Of a DNA stretch of 64,000 bases, positions 9,083-18,048 are shown piece by piece. Under the pieces are notes generated by a model, which saw only the letters and a program-made list of their open reading frames with translations, searched no databases and was not told the DNA's origin. How positions within the stretch are numbered: position 1 is the first letter of the stretch; each line of letters opens with the position of its first letter. The DNA lies in assembly GCF_011801145.1 (NCBI RefSeq), contig NZ_CP046172.1, positions 7,440,001-7,504,000 of the forward strand, in the 5' to 3' direction. The position numbers and the translations under genes were made by a program. Origin of the DNA: Nocardia arthritidis. GTDB taxonomy: Bacteria; Actinomycetota; Actinomycetes; Mycobacteriales; Mycobacteriaceae.

Positions 9083-9493
9083 GTGACCGTGGAGAAGAAA
9101 CCGCAGACCATGAAGCCGCTGACGGCGGCGAACAAGCTCGGCATCTATCTTCCGGCGGCGCCCGAGGAATTCCGGAACGCGTCGATCACCCGCGCCCAAC
9201 TCGACGAGCTGCGGACCAATCCGCCCGAATGGCTGCGCGAGCTGCGCCGCACCGGGCCCTTCCCGCGCGATATCGTCGCGCGCAAACTCGGCGTATCCAA
9301 TAGCGGCCTGGCCCGCGCCCAGGTCTCCGATGCGCTGACCGCCGACGAGATCGCCGCCCTGCTCGCCGACCCGCCGGAGTGGCTCGTCCGGGAACGCGAA
9401 AGCTACGCGGCGGTGCTGAAGGAAAACGAGCGCGTCAAGGAGAAGACCGCCGAGCGCCGCACCACCACCAACCGCCCGGCCAAGAGCTACTGA
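9083..9493 (+). CDS. DUF5997 family protein
   Basis: It encodes 136 residues. A conserved N-terminus (KPQTMKPLTAANKLGIYLPA) precedes two short parallel repeats: LRTNPPEWLRELRRTGPFPRDIVARKLG and LLADPPEWLVRERE. The C-terminus is charged. This matches the actinobacterial DUF5997 family as I recall it; its role is unknown. GTG 9083 is taken as start. It is divergent from vapBC and convergent with the MerR gene. Confidence 0.7.
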   Translation: MTVEKKPQTMKPLTAANKLGIYLPAAPEEFRNASITRAQLDELRTNPPEWLRELRRTGPFPRDIVARKLGVSNSGLARAQVSDALTADEIAALLADPPEWLVRERESYAAVLKENERVKEKTAERRTTTNRPAKSY

Positions 9494-9521
9494 CACCGGT
9501 CGCGGCGTCCACAGGACGATT

Positions 9522-10349
9522 TCACCGCCCGGCGGAGGTGCGGAAGATGGGCCAGCACACCTCGGTGCGCCATTGCGCCAGGTCGTCGGTATCGCGTTGG
9601 CCGACAAGGTAATACTCGCGGATGGGGCCGTCGACGGCGAGGGCGTGGCGGGCCACGTAGTCGGCGAGGCTGCCGTAGGCGCGGTCCACTTCGGCCGGGT
9701 CGCCTCGATGGGTGATGACGGCGAGTTCGGCCGCGGGCACGGTCAGCGCGGTGACCCGGCCCATCGGGCGGATCCGGGCGGAGCACGGGACGAAGATGGT
9801 GACCTGGCCGCAGTGGTGGGTGAAGACCTCGTCGGCGAAGATGCCACCCGCCGGGCCGTCGACCGAAAGTCGTTGTGCGGTAATGGTCGCGTACAGCTCG
9901 CCGAGCGCGCCCTGCAACCAGGCGGCGGAGTCCTCGACGTCGATCACCTCGACGATGGCGGCGGCCTCGGCCCGCGGCTGGCTGCGTAGCTCGATGCCCT
10001 CCGCCGCGGGTGCGGCCGGTTCGAGCAGGTCGCGCAGCGAGTCGACGGCGCGGCGGGTGCGGTCCAGTTCGTCCTCCAGCCGGGCCAGATGTTTGGTGAT
10101 CAACTCGTTGCGGGTGGCCAGGTCCGGGGCGGCGAGCACAGCCTGGACGTCGTCCAATGGCATATCCAGGTCGCGGAACCGGCGGATGACCCGAGCCGTC
10201 GGCAACTGGTCGGTGGTGTAGCGCCGGTAGCCGGTGTGCGGATCGACATCCGCGGGTTCGAGCAACCCGATCTGGTGATAGTGCCGCAGCGTCTTCACCG
10301 TCAGATGGGTCGCGCGGGAGAAATCCCCGATGGACAGGTACGCGATCAT
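9522..10349 (-). CDS. MerR-family regulator with GyrI-like effector domain
   Basis: The N-terminal MerR DNA-binding domain is clear (LSIGDFSRATHLTVKTLRHY; IGLLEPADVDPHTGYRRYTT). A dimerisation coiled coil follows (LITKHLARLEDELDRTRRAV). The C-terminal ~150 residues fit a GyrI-like small-molecule domain (ELRSQPRAEAAAIVEV; GAVDGPIREYYLVG-type ending). Such proteins resemble BmrR/TipA-type drug sensors. ATG 10349 is chosen; GTG 10355 is six bases upstream. It faces the SnoaL-like gene across a promoter with MerR-type geometry. Confidence 0.88.
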   Translation of the reverse strand: MIAYLSIGDFSRATHLTVKTLRHYHQIGLLEPADVDPHTGYRRYTTDQLPTARVIRRFRDLDMPLDDVQAVLAAPDLATRNELITKHLARLEDELDRTRRAVDSLRDLLEPAAPAAEGIELRSQPRAEAAAIVEVIDVEDSAAWLQGALGELYATITAQRLSVDGPAGGIFADEVFTHHCGQVTIFVPCSARIRPMGRVTALTVPAAELAVITHRGDPAEVDRAYGSLADYVARHALAVDGPIREYYLVGQRDTDDLAQWRTEVCWPIFRTSAGR

Positions 10350-10399
10350 GCCCACATTCTGCTGGCTCCCCTACGGGAGAGTTCGGTGCGGTATCGGCC

Positions 10400-10430
10400 T
10401 TGACTCTGCGGTGACGGCACCGCCGAACCT
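10400..10430 (+). promoter_or_regulatory. MerR-type promoter: 19-bp spacer with central dyad
   Basis: TTGACT (10400-10405) and a weak -10 GAACCT (10425-10430) are 19 bp apart. The dyad GCGGTG-ACGG-CACCGC (10408-10423) is centred in the spacer. MerR activators characteristically bind such a dyad in an over-long spacer. It would drive the SnoaL-like gene at 10476. Confidence 0.45.
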
Positions 10431-10475
10431 TTCTGCAGCGGCCGAAAACGGCCGAGTCAGAAAGGAATTCCCAGC

Positions 10476-10865
10476 ATGACCGAAACCGCACTCGATCTCG
10501 ACCGAATCGTCGCCCGCTATGTCGAGGTGTGGAACGAGCCCGACGCGGGCGCCCGTCGCGAGCTGATCGAGCAGTTGTGGACGCCCGACGGCGTCGAATT
10601 CGTCGACGGCGGCGTCCAATTCCGCGGCTACGCCGAGCTCACGGACCGGGTCACCGAGGCCTATCTCCAGTTCGTCGCCACCGGTGATTTCACCGTCGTG
10701 GGTGCGGGCGACGTCACGGTGCACGACGACATCGTGACGTTCACATCGCAGCTGGTCGCCAACGGGGACGCCGCATGGGCCGCCCGCGTCTTTCTGCTGC
10801 TCGACGATGACGGCCGCATCCGGGAGGACTACCACATCACCACGCTCCCGCTGCCGCCCGCGTAA
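10476..10865 (+). CDS. SnoaL-like / NTF2-fold protein
   Basis: It encodes 129 residues with a cone-shaped alpha+beta NTF2 pattern: helix RIVARYVEVWNEPDAGARRE, LWTPDGVEFVDGG, then strands FTVVGAGDVTVHDDIVTFTS and VFLLLDDDGRIREDYH. Members are small hydrolases, isomerases or ligand binders; without catalytic residues I can assign, no reaction is claimed. The start ATG 10476 follows AAAGGAATTCCC. It is divergent from the MerR regulator, which probably controls it. Confidence 0.8.
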   Translation: MTETALDLDRIVARYVEVWNEPDAGARRELIEQLWTPDGVEFVDGGVQFRGYAELTDRVTEAYLQFVATGDFTVVGAGDVTVHDDIVTFTSQLVANGDAAWAARVFLLLDDDGRIREDYHITTLPLPPA

Positions 10866-10916
10866 GTAGCGACGGTCACACTTCCGCACCCAGCCGCTCC
10901 GGGTCTATGCTCCAAA

Positions 10917-10936
10917 AATCGGAGTCGACTCCGATT
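10917..10936. promoter_or_regulatory. Perfect 20-bp palindrome, likely TetR operator
   Basis: AATCGGAGTCGACTCCGATT is a perfect palindrome 33 bp before the efflux-pump start codon. The pump is co-transcribed with its own TetR regulator, so this is the natural autoregulatory operator. Confidence 0.7.
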
Positions 10937-10969
10937 AGAAGTTCGACACTCACAAGGGAGTTGAGTTTC

Positions 10970-12499
10970 ATGTCTGACCTCGGAGCGCGCCGGTGGTGGG
11001 CCGTCGGCGCACTCGTACTCGCCTCGCTCGTCATCGGATTCGACGTGACGATCCTGAACCTGGCCCTACCGGCCATGGCGGAGGATCTGCATGCCACCAC
11101 CTCCGACCTGCAGTGGTTCATCACCGCGTACACGCTGGTCTTCGCGGCGGGCATGATCCCGTCCGGCATGCTCGGCGACCGCTTCGGGCGCAAACGGGTG
11201 CTGCTCACCGCGCTGGTGATCTTCGGCGCGGCATCGATCGCCGCCGCGTACTCCGATTCACCCGGCACCTTCATCGCGTCCCGCGTGCTGCTCGGACTCG
11301 GCGCGGCGGCGCTGATGCCGACCATCCTCGCGCTGCTGCCGGTGATGTTCGCGGAGGAGGAACGGCAGAAGGCGATCGGCGCCGTCGCGGGCGCGGCGAT
11401 GCTCGCCTTCCCGATCGGGCCGATCCTCGGTGGGCTGCTGCTGGACCACTTCTGGTGGGGCTCGGTATTTCTCATCAATGTGCCCGTGGTGATCCTCGCG
11501 TTGCTCGCCGTCGCCATGTGGCTGCCGGAATCGCGCTCGGAGACGGCGAAGCGCATCGATTACCTCGGCATCGCGCTGTCCAGCGGCGCGCTCGCCGCAC
11601 TGACCTACGGCGTGATCCAGGCGGGCGAAAGTGGTTGGGGCGCAACGAAAACGTACTGGCCGCTGATCGGCGGCGCGGTGGCGCTGGCGCTATTCGTGCT
11701 GTGGGAGAACCGAATCGATGATCCCATCGTCGATCTTTCGCTGTTCCGCACCGGAGGTTTCAGCGCGGGCACCGTGCTGGGCACCGTGGTGAACTTCACC
11801 ATGTTCGGCGTGCTGTTCGCGATGCCGCAGTACTACCAGGCGATCCTCGGCACCGATGCGATGGGCAGCGGGCTGCGGCTGCTGCCCATGGTGATCGGCA
11901 TGCTTTTCGGGTTGTCGAGTGCGGAGAAGCTGGCCGCGGCGATCGGCCAGAAGGCCGCGGTCGGCCTCGGCTTCGCGCTGCTGGCCGGTGGGCTCTGCGT
12001 CGGCACGCTGATGGATGTACACAGCGGCACCGGATTCGCCGCGATCTGGACCGCCGTCTACGGCCTCGGACTCGGCCTCGCCCTGCCGACCGCGATGAAC
12101 GCGGCGCTCGGCGCACTCTCGGCGAATAACGCGGGCGTCGGGTCCGGCGTCAACCAGTCCATCAGGACCATCGGCGGCAGCTTCGGCGCCGCCATACTCG
12201 GCTCGCTGCTCAACTCCGCCTACCGCGACCGGCTCGACCTGGCCGGTGTACCGGATGCGGCGGCACACGCGGTGCGGGAGAGCGTATTCGGCGGGCTGTC
12301 GGTGGCCAGGGCGATCAATTCGCCCGCGCTCGCCGATACGGTGAGCGGCGCGTTCGTGCACGGGCTGACCACGATCCTGCTGGTCTCCGGCGGGCTCGGC
12401 ATCCTCGGCACCGCACTTGCCGTGCTGTTGCTGCCGCGCCGGGTTGGTCCGGCGCCGGACCGGATCGCACAATCGGAGCATGAGCAGCCAGCCGTCTGA
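10970..12499 (+). CDS. DHA2-family (EmrB/QacA type) MFS drug efflux pump
   Basis: It encodes 509 residues with about 14 hydrophobic segments. Family motifs include motif D1/A near the start (FDVTILNLALPAMAEDL, GMLGDRFGRKRVLL) and motif C in helix 5 (AIGAVAGAAMLAFPIGPILGG). It is a proton-coupled exporter in the inner membrane, probably for lipophilic or cationic compounds. ATG 10970 is chosen over an upstream in-frame start because it begins at MSDLGARRWW and follows GGGAG; the start at 10907 would overrun the operator. It overlaps the TetR gene by 20 bp. Confidence 0.92.
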   Translation: MSDLGARRWWAVGALVLASLVIGFDVTILNLALPAMAEDLHATTSDLQWFITAYTLVFAAGMIPSGMLGDRFGRKRVLLTALVIFGAASIAAAYSDSPGTFIASRVLLGLGAAALMPTILALLPVMFAEEERQKAIGAVAGAAMLAFPIGPILGGLLLDHFWWGSVFLINVPVVILALLAVAMWLPESRSETAKRIDYLGIALSSGALAALTYGVIQAGESGWGATKTYWPLIGGAVALALFVLWENRIDDPIVDLSLFRTGGFSAGTVLGTVVNFTMFGVLFAMPQYYQAILGTDAMGSGLRLLPMVIGMLFGLSSAEKLAAAIGQKAAVGLGFALLAGGLCVGTLMDVHSGTGFAAIWTAVYGLGLGLALPTAMNAALGALSANNAGVGSGVNQSIRTIGGSFGAAILGSLLNSAYRDRLDLAGVPDAAAHAVRESVFGGLSVARAINSPALADTVSGAFVHGLTTILLVSGGLGILGTALAVLLLPRRVGPAPDRIAQSEHEQPAV

Positions 12500-13088
12500 C
12501 GATATGCCCCCGGCCCAGGGTCTGCGGGAACGCAAAAAGGCGCGGACCAAGGCCGCGATCCAGCGGGAGGCGGTGCGACTGTTCCGCGAACAGGGTTACG
12601 GCGCGACAACCGTCGAACAGGTCGCGGCCGCGGCCGAGGTCGCGCCCAGCACCGTCTTCCGCTACTTCCCGACGAAACAGGATCTGGTCATCGACAGCGA
12701 CTACGACCACGTCTTCGAGGTGATGATGCGTGGCCAGTCGCCCGACCTGTCGCCGAATCAGGCCGAGCACAAGGCGATTCACGACATACTCGCCGAGATG
12801 ACCGACGAGGAGCTCGCGGTGCAACGCGACCGGCTCGTCCTCATCCTCTCGGTGCCCGAACTGTGGGGCGCCAGCCTCGGCAGCGTCCGGAAATCCATGG
12901 CCGTCATAGCGGAACAGGCCGCGAAGCGACGCGGCGGCGACCCCGCCGACCCGCGCATCCGCGCCTACAGCGGCGCCGCCTTCGGCATCATGCTGATGGT
13001 CGGCCTCGACTGGACCCAGAACCCGGAGATGGACTTCGCCTCCGCATTGGAGCAGGCCCTCACCCACCTGCCCGAACTCGACACCTGA
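12480..13088 (+). CDS. TetR-family repressor of the adjacent efflux pump
   Basis: It encodes 202 residues. The helix-turn-helix domain is QREAVRLFREQGYGATTVEQ then VAAAAEVAPSTVFRYFPTKQ (residues ~27-66), followed by an all-helical ligand domain. ATG 12480 lies inside the end of the pump gene, so the two are translationally coupled. Repression of its own operon through the palindrome at 10917-10936 is inferred. Confidence 0.9.
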   Translation: MSSQPSDDMPPAQGLRERKKARTKAAIQREAVRLFREQGYGATTVEQVAAAAEVAPSTVFRYFPTKQDLVIDSDYDHVFEVMMRGQSPDLSPNQAEHKAIHDILAEMTDEELAVQRDRLVLILSVPELWGASLGSVRKSMAVIAEQAAKRRGGDPADPRIRAYSGAAFGIMLMVGLDWTQNPEMDFASALEQALTHLPELDT

Positions 13089-13184
13089 CAAGCCTGCGGC
13101 GATGTCAGGCGTACCTCCGCATTCGCTCCGCCCGTGCGCGGGTCTGTGGAAGACTTCGTCGACTGCGTGCATTAGGGTCGCGGC

Positions 13185-14183
13185 ATGACCGCCGGATCTC
13201 AGGCGTTGCGGATCGGCATCCTGGGTGCCGCACGCATCGCGCCCGCCGCACTGATTCGTCCCGCCGCGAGCAATGCCGAGGTGGTTGTCGCCGGGGTTGC
13301 GGCGCGGGATCGGGGGCGGGCGCGGGATTTCGCGAAAAAGCACGGTATTGCCCAGGTTTACGACGATTATCGGGCGTTGGTCGAGGCGCCCGATATCGAC
13401 GCGATCTACAACCCGCTGCCGAACGGGTTGCATGGGAGGTGGACGCGGGCGGCGCTGGCGGCCGGGAAACATGTGCTGTGCGAGAAGCCGTTCACCGCCA
13501 ACGCGGCCGAGGCGCGGGAAATCGCGCAGGTGGCAAGCGATTCCGGGTTGGTCGTAATGGAGGCCTTCCACTACCGGTACCACCCGCTGACGCTGGCGGC
13601 CGAAAAGGTCATCGCCTCAGGGGAATTGGGAAAGCTGATCAGGGTGGAGACCGCCCTGTGCTTCCCACTGCCGAAGTTCTCCGATATCCGCTACAACTAC
13701 GGGCTGGCGGGCGGAGCCCTGATGGACGCCGGCTGCTACGCGGTGCATATGGCCCGGTTGTTCGGCGGCGAGACACCGGAGGTGGTTTCGGCGCGAGTAC
13801 GGTTGCGCGACCCGCGGATCGACCGGGCGATGTCGGCCGAACTGCGGTTTCCCGCAGGACATTCCGGCCGGATCCGGTGCTCGATGTGGTCGCGGGATCT
13901 GCTCCGGATCGGCGCGCGGATCGTGGGCGAACACGGACAGATGCGGGTGGTCAATCCCGTTGCGCCGCAATTGTTCCACTGGCTGTCGGTGCGCTCCGAA
14001 CAAGGTTCGCGGGTGGAACGTTTCACCCGCAGGCCCACCTACGCCTTCCAGCTGGACGCATTCGCCGACGCGGTGCTGCGCGGGCGGCCGGTCCGCACAA
14101 CACCCGAGGACGCGATACTGAATATGACCGTGATCGACGCGATCTACCAGGCGGCCGGGCTGCCGCTGCGCGAGCCGAGCTGA
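13185..14183 (+). CDS. Gfo/Idh/MocA family NAD(P)-dependent oxidoreductase
   Basis: It encodes 332 residues. The N-terminal Rossmann motif is RIGILGAARIAPAAL. The family motif GKHVLCEKPFTAN provides the catalytic-site lysine (EKP). The C-terminal alpha/beta substrate domain includes the motif GGALMDAGCYAVHMARLFGG. Members oxidise or reduce sugar-like or trans-dihydrodiol substrates; dimeric dihydrodiol dehydrogenase-like enzymes share this length. Substrate unknown. A bidirectional terminator follows directly. Confidence 0.9.
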   Translation: MTAGSQALRIGILGAARIAPAALIRPAASNAEVVVAGVAARDRGRARDFAKKHGIAQVYDDYRALVEAPDIDAIYNPLPNGLHGRWTRAALAAGKHVLCEKPFTANAAEAREIAQVASDSGLVVMEAFHYRYHPLTLAAEKVIASGELGKLIRVETALCFPLPKFSDIRYNYGLAGGALMDAGCYAVHMARLFGGETPEVVSARVRLRDPRIDRAMSAELRFPAGHSGRIRCSMWSRDLLRIGARIVGEHGQMRVVNPVAPQLFHWLSVRSEQGSRVERFTRRPTYAFQLDAFADAVLRGRPVRTTPEDAILNMTVIDAIYQAAGLPLREPS

Positions 14184-14211
14184 CACCTCGCCGGGGTGGC
14201 CCGGCGAGGTG
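14184..14211. terminator. Bidirectional terminator
   Basis: A perfect 12-bp stem (CACCTCGCCGGG at 14184-14195, complement at 14200-14211) with a GTGG loop lies between the convergent oxidoreductase and ABC ATPase genes. Confidence 0.8.
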
Positions 14212-14216
14212 ACCCG

Positions 14217-15905
14217 TCAAACCAGAACGCCGACACCGGGAATCGCGTCGAGCAACTGCTTCGTGTAGCTGTCCGCCGGATCGTTCAGCACGGTGTCGAC
14301 CGGGCCCTGTTCGACGACCCGTCCTTCGCGCATCACCAGGACCTCGTGCGCCAGCGCGCGCACGACGGCGAGGTCGTGCGAGATGAACAGGTAGCTCAAC
14401 CCGAGCTGATCCTGCAGCGAGGACAGCAGCGCCAGAATCTGTTCCTGTACAAGAACATCCAGCGCCGAGACCGGTTCGTCGCAGACCACCAGGCGCGGCT
14501 CCACCGCAAGCGCTCGCGCGATCGCGACGCGCTGGCGCTGACCGCCGGACAGCTCGTTCGGATACCGGTGCGCCAACGCCGCCGAGAGCGCGACCTGATC
14601 CAGCAGTTCGGCGACCCGCTTGCGGCGGCTGTCCCGATCGCCGACACCGAAGGCGCGCAACGGTTCCGCGATCAACCGCTCGACGGTCCACATGGGATCC
14701 AGCGAGGCGTACGGATCCTGGAACACCGGCTGCATGGCCCGCCGCGCCGCCCGCAGCCGGTCACCGGTCAGCCCGATCACCTCGGTGCCGTCCAGCAGGA
14801 TCTTGCCGGAGGTGGCGGGCACCAGCCCGAGAATCATTCGGGCCGTTGTGGTTTTGCCGGAACCGGATTCGCCGACGATCGCGGTGGTGCGGCCGCGGCC
14901 GATGGTGAACGTGACATCGTCCACCGCGCGCAGCACCCCGCCGCGGCCCCGGATCCGGTACTCCTTGGTCACATTCGTGACTTCCAGGATCGGCGTCGGC
15001 TTGTCGGCCTGCTGCGCCTTCTTGGGACCGGCCTTGCGTCCCGACTTCTTCTTGCCGTTGCCCGCCTGCTGCTTCGCGGTGCCGGAATCCGCTGCGGCAC
15101 CGTTCGATTCGGCCCGGCGGCCCGGTCCCGAATGCGCGGGCGCGGCAGCCACCAATCGCTTGGTGTACTCCTCCTGCGGATCGGTGAGCACCGCGCGCGC
15201 CGGACCGGTTTCCACGACGCGGCCGTCCGACATCACCACCACCCGGTCCGCCCGTTCGGCGGCGAGGCCGAGATCGTGCGTCACCAGAAGCAGTGCGGTG
15301 CCGAGCTCCTTCGTCAACTCCTCGAGATGGTCGAGGATCTGCCGCTGCACGGTCACGTCGAGTGCCGAGGTCGGCTCGTCGGCGATGAGCAGGTCTGGGC
15401 GGCAGGCCAATCCGATGGCGATCAGCACGCGCTGGCGCATGCCACCGGAGAATTCGTGCGGATACTGTTTGGCCCGCCGCGCCGGATCCGGCAGCCCGGC
15501 CTGGCCGAGCAGTTCGATGGTCCGGTCCTTCGCCGTGCGGCGATCGCAAATCCGGTGGGCCAAAAGGGTTTCCGACACCTGCGTACCGACCCGCGACACC
15601 GGGTTCAGGTTCGACATCGGATCCTGTGGCACCAAACCGATTTCCCGGCCGCGCAGCTGGCGCAGCCGCTTCTCCCCGACCGCGGTGATGTCCTCGCCGC
15701 GCCAGCGCACGGAACCGCCGGTGATCCGGCCCGATCCGGGCAGCAGGCCCATAATGGCGTGCGCCATGGTCGATTTCCCGGATCCGGAGGCGCCGACCAC
15801 CGCGACCCGCTCGCCCGGCGCGATCACCAGATCGGCGCCGCGCACGGCCGAGACATTGCCGAAGGACACCTGGAGATCGCGGATCTCCAAAAGAGGCTCA
15901 CTCAT
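14217..15905 (-). CDS. Peptide/nickel-type ABC transporter, fused tandem ATPase (DppD-DppF)
   Basis: It encodes 562 residues with two complete ATPase domains. Domain 1 (~1-260) has Walker A GASGSGKST, signature FSGGMRQRV, Walker B LLIADEPTSALD and H-loop LLLVTHDLG. Domain 2 (~310-562) has GESGSGKTT, LSGGQRQRV, LVVCDEPVSALD and YLFISHDLA. A Lys/Ala/Gly-rich linker joins them. Both halves show the oligopeptide-family C-terminal extension. ATG 15905 (MSEPLLEIRD) is chosen; it lies 12 bp after the permease stop. It powers the two permeases encoded upstream. Last gene of the operon before the terminator. Confidence 0.95.
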   Translation of the reverse strand: MSEPLLEIRDLQVSFGNVSAVRGADLVIAPGERVAVVGASGSGKSTMAHAIMGLLPGSGRITGGSVRWRGEDITAVGEKRLRQLRGREIGLVPQDPMSNLNPVSRVGTQVSETLLAHRICDRRTAKDRTIELLGQAGLPDPARRAKQYPHEFSGGMRQRVLIAIGLACRPDLLIADEPTSALDVTVQRQILDHLEELTKELGTALLLVTHDLGLAAERADRVVVMSDGRVVETGPARAVLTDPQEEYTKRLVAAAPAHSGPGRRAESNGAAADSGTAKQQAGNGKKKSGRKAGPKKAQQADKPTPILEVTNVTKEYRIRGRGGVLRAVDDVTFTIGRGRTTAIVGESGSGKTTTARMILGLVPATSGKILLDGTEVIGLTGDRLRAARRAMQPVFQDPYASLDPMWTVERLIAEPLRAFGVGDRDSRRKRVAELLDQVALSAALAHRYPNELSGGQRQRVAIARALAVEPRLVVCDEPVSALDVLVQEQILALLSSLQDQLGLSYLFISHDLAVVRALAHEVLVMREGRVVEQGPVDTVLNDPADSYTKQLLDAIPGVGVLV

Positions 15906-15916
15906 GACCGAACCTT

Positions 15917-17089
15917 TCAGCGACTGGTCTTCGGGTCGAGCGCGTCCCGCAGGGCGTCGCCGAACAGGTTGAATCCCAAGCAGATCAGTGCGAGCGCCAC
16001 ACCGGGGAAGATACCCGGCCACGGCGTGCGCAGCAGGTACTGCTGGGCGTCGGACAGCATGATGCCGAGGCTGGGCGCGGGCGGTTTGATGCCGAGCCCG
16101 AGGAAGGACAGGATCGCCTCGCCGATGATCGCCGTCGGCATGATGACGGTGGCCTGCACGATGATCGGCGCGAGCGCGTTCGGCAGGACGTGTTCGCCGA
16201 GAATGCGCCACGACGGTACGTGCATGGTGCGTGCGGCCATGACGAAGTCGGTCTCCTTGAGCCGCAACGTTTCCGCGCGCACCACCCGCATCATCACCGG
16301 CACCTGCGCGATGCCGAGCGCGAGCGCGGCGTCGGTGAGCCCGCCGCCGTTGATCGCGGTCAGCGCCACCGCGATGATGATCGCCGGAAAGGCGAGCAGC
16401 ACGTCGGACACCCGCGAGAGCACGGTGTCCAGCCAGCGCCAGTACCCGGCGAGCAGACCTAGCGGCACGCCGATGACCACCGCGAACAGCACCGAGAGCG
16501 CGCCGACCTCCAGCGAGGCCCTGGTGCCGTGGAACACCCTGGAGAGGATGTCGCGGCCCAGATCGTCGGTGCCCAAGGCGAATCCTTCGGTTCCCGGGCG
16601 CTGGAACGGGGTGGAGAAGTGCACCGCGGCCGGTGCGTACGGCGCGAGCAGCGGGGCGAATACGCCGACGAACACGACGATCAGCAGCAGTACCGCGCCG
16701 ATCATGCCGAGCGGGTTGTGCCACAGCAGGCGCAGGATCCGGCGGCGGTCCGCGATCGGCGGGACCGGGGTCTCGGCCGCCTTCGTCGCCGCGGCATCGG
16801 CCTCGGCCACGATCGGATCCGTCGCGACCTCAACGGAACTCGCCTCGGCGGCGGATTCGCCGCCGTTGGTGGCCTTCGCCTTGGCGGCGGACTCGCCCGC
16901 CGCGGCAACGGATTCCGGCCCGGCAGCCGAATCCGCCTCCGCGAGGTCCGCTTTCGCCGTGGTCTCCGCCTCGGCAGCAGTGGATTCCGCCCTCACCGCG
17001 GAACCCGCCGCATCCGTTTCGGCCACGGTGTCCTTCTTCTTCGGAGTCTTGGGGTCCTCGGGAACTTTCGGGTCTTCGACCAGAGTCAT
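15917..17089 (-). CDS. Peptide/nickel-type ABC permease (DppC type) with long acidic N-terminal extension
   Basis: It encodes 390 residues. The permease proper starts near residue 112 (RRRILRLLWHNPLGMIGA). It has the family periplasmic segment FALGTDDLGRDILSRV and the EAA-type ATPase-contact loop (AARTMHVPSWRILGEHVLPN). The first ~110 residues are unlike the family: a low-complexity Ala/Glu/Asp/Lys cytoplasmic tail. ATG 17089 overlaps the dppB-type stop by 4 bp. It forms the channel with the neighbouring DppB-type permease. Confidence 0.93.
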   Translation of the reverse strand: MTLVEDPKVPEDPKTPKKKDTVAETDAAGSAVRAESTAAEAETTAKADLAEADSAAGPESVAAAGESAAKAKATNGGESAAEASSVEVATDPIVAEADAAATKAAETPVPPIADRRRILRLLWHNPLGMIGAVLLLIVVFVGVFAPLLAPYAPAAVHFSTPFQRPGTEGFALGTDDLGRDILSRVFHGTRASLEVGALSVLFAVVIGVPLGLLAGYWRWLDTVLSRVSDVLLAFPAIIIAVALTAINGGGLTDAALALGIAQVPVMMRVVRAETLRLKETDFVMAARTMHVPSWRILGEHVLPNALAPIIVQATVIMPTAIIGEAILSFLGLGIKPPAPSLGIMLSDAQQYLLRTPWPGIFPGVALALICLGFNLFGDALRDALDPKTSR

Positions 17090-18042
17090 CGTGCCCTCCC
17101 GGACACTCGAACGCGCGGGTCGATCACCGTGTAGAGCACGTCGACCAGCAGGTTGATCACGATGTATGACGTGGTGATCACCAGGATGACCGCCTGGATC
17201 ACCGGATAGTCGCGGCTGAACACCGAATCCAGGGTCAGTTTGCCGATGCCGGGCAGGCTGAAGATGCGTTCGGTGACCACCGCGCCCGCGATGAGCAGGC
17301 CCAATTGCACGCCGACGATGGTGGTCACCACGATGAGGCTGTTGCGCAGCCCGTAGCGGAAGATCACCGCGCCGCGGCCGAGCCCCTTGGCGCGGGCGGT
17401 GCGCACGAAGTCGGCGGTGAGCGTTTCCACCATCGACGAGCGGGTCTGCCGTTGGATCACCGCGGCGTGGGTGATGCCGAGGATCACCGCGGGCAGGGTG
17501 AGGAAGTAGATGCCGCGCACCGGATCGTGCAGCGGCGAAACATATCCCGAGGCCGGGAACCAGCCGAGCTGCACGGACAGGTAGAGCACGCCGAGGATGC
17601 CGAGCCAGAACGTCGGCACCGAAAGGGCCAGCAGCGAAACGCCGTTGGCGGCCCATTCCGGCCAGCGCCCCCGGTAGACGGCGGCGACGACACCGCCGAT
17701 GACACCGACCAGGATCGCGACCAGCATGGCGTAGACCGCCAGCTGGACGGTGACCGGCAGGGTCTGCCCGATCATGTTGCGCACCGGCGTCCCCGTCCGG
17801 ATTGACCGGCCGAAATCGCCTGTCAGCGCGTGCTTTACGAACTCCCAGTACTGGATCGGCAGCGGCCGGTCCAAACCGAGCTTCTCGCGCATGGCGTCGA
17901 TGGCCGCCTGGTCGCCCTGCTCACCGGCCATCACGCGGGCCGGGTCGCCGGGTAGGGCGCGCACGCCGAGGAATACCACGATGGATGCGATGACCAGCGT
18001 CACCGCGGATTGCCACAAACGGTGGAACAAGTACTGCAACAA
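17086..18042 (-). CDS. Peptide/nickel-type ABC permease (DppB type)
   Basis: It encodes 318 residues with six transmembrane helices. The N-terminal family motif is LFHRLWQSAVTLVIASIVVF; the ATPase-contact loop is FVRTARAKGLGRGAVIFRYGLRN with the downstream SLIVVTTIVG helix. The start is TTG 18042, six bases after the preceding stop. The first codons resemble those of the preceding binding-protein gene (see finding on the duplication junction). It pairs with the DppC-type permease. Confidence 0.94.
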   Translation of the reverse strand: MLQYLFHRLWQSAVTLVIASIVVFLGVRALPGDPARVMAGEQGDQAAIDAMREKLGLDRPLPIQYWEFVKHALTGDFGRSIRTGTPVRNMIGQTLPVTVQLAVYAMLVAILVGVIGGVVAAVYRGRWPEWAANGVSLLALSVPTFWLGILGVLYLSVQLGWFPASGYVSPLHDPVRGIYFLTLPAVILGITHAAVIQRQTRSSMVETLTADFVRTARAKGLGRGAVIFRYGLRNSLIVVTTIVGVQLGLLIAGAVVTERIFSLPGIGKLTLDSVFSRDYPVIQAVILVITTSYIVINLLVDVLYTVIDPRVRVSGRAR

Positions 18043-18048
18043 CGGTTT

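Noticed and set aside
14196..17156. Long open frames antisense to real genes (for example 14196-17156, 21631-23304, 53432-55057, 61695-63731)
   Set aside because: They lie opposite well-identified genes, read as Arg/Gly/Asp/His-rich low-complexity sequence and match no family. They are the usual by-product of high GC in the third codon position.
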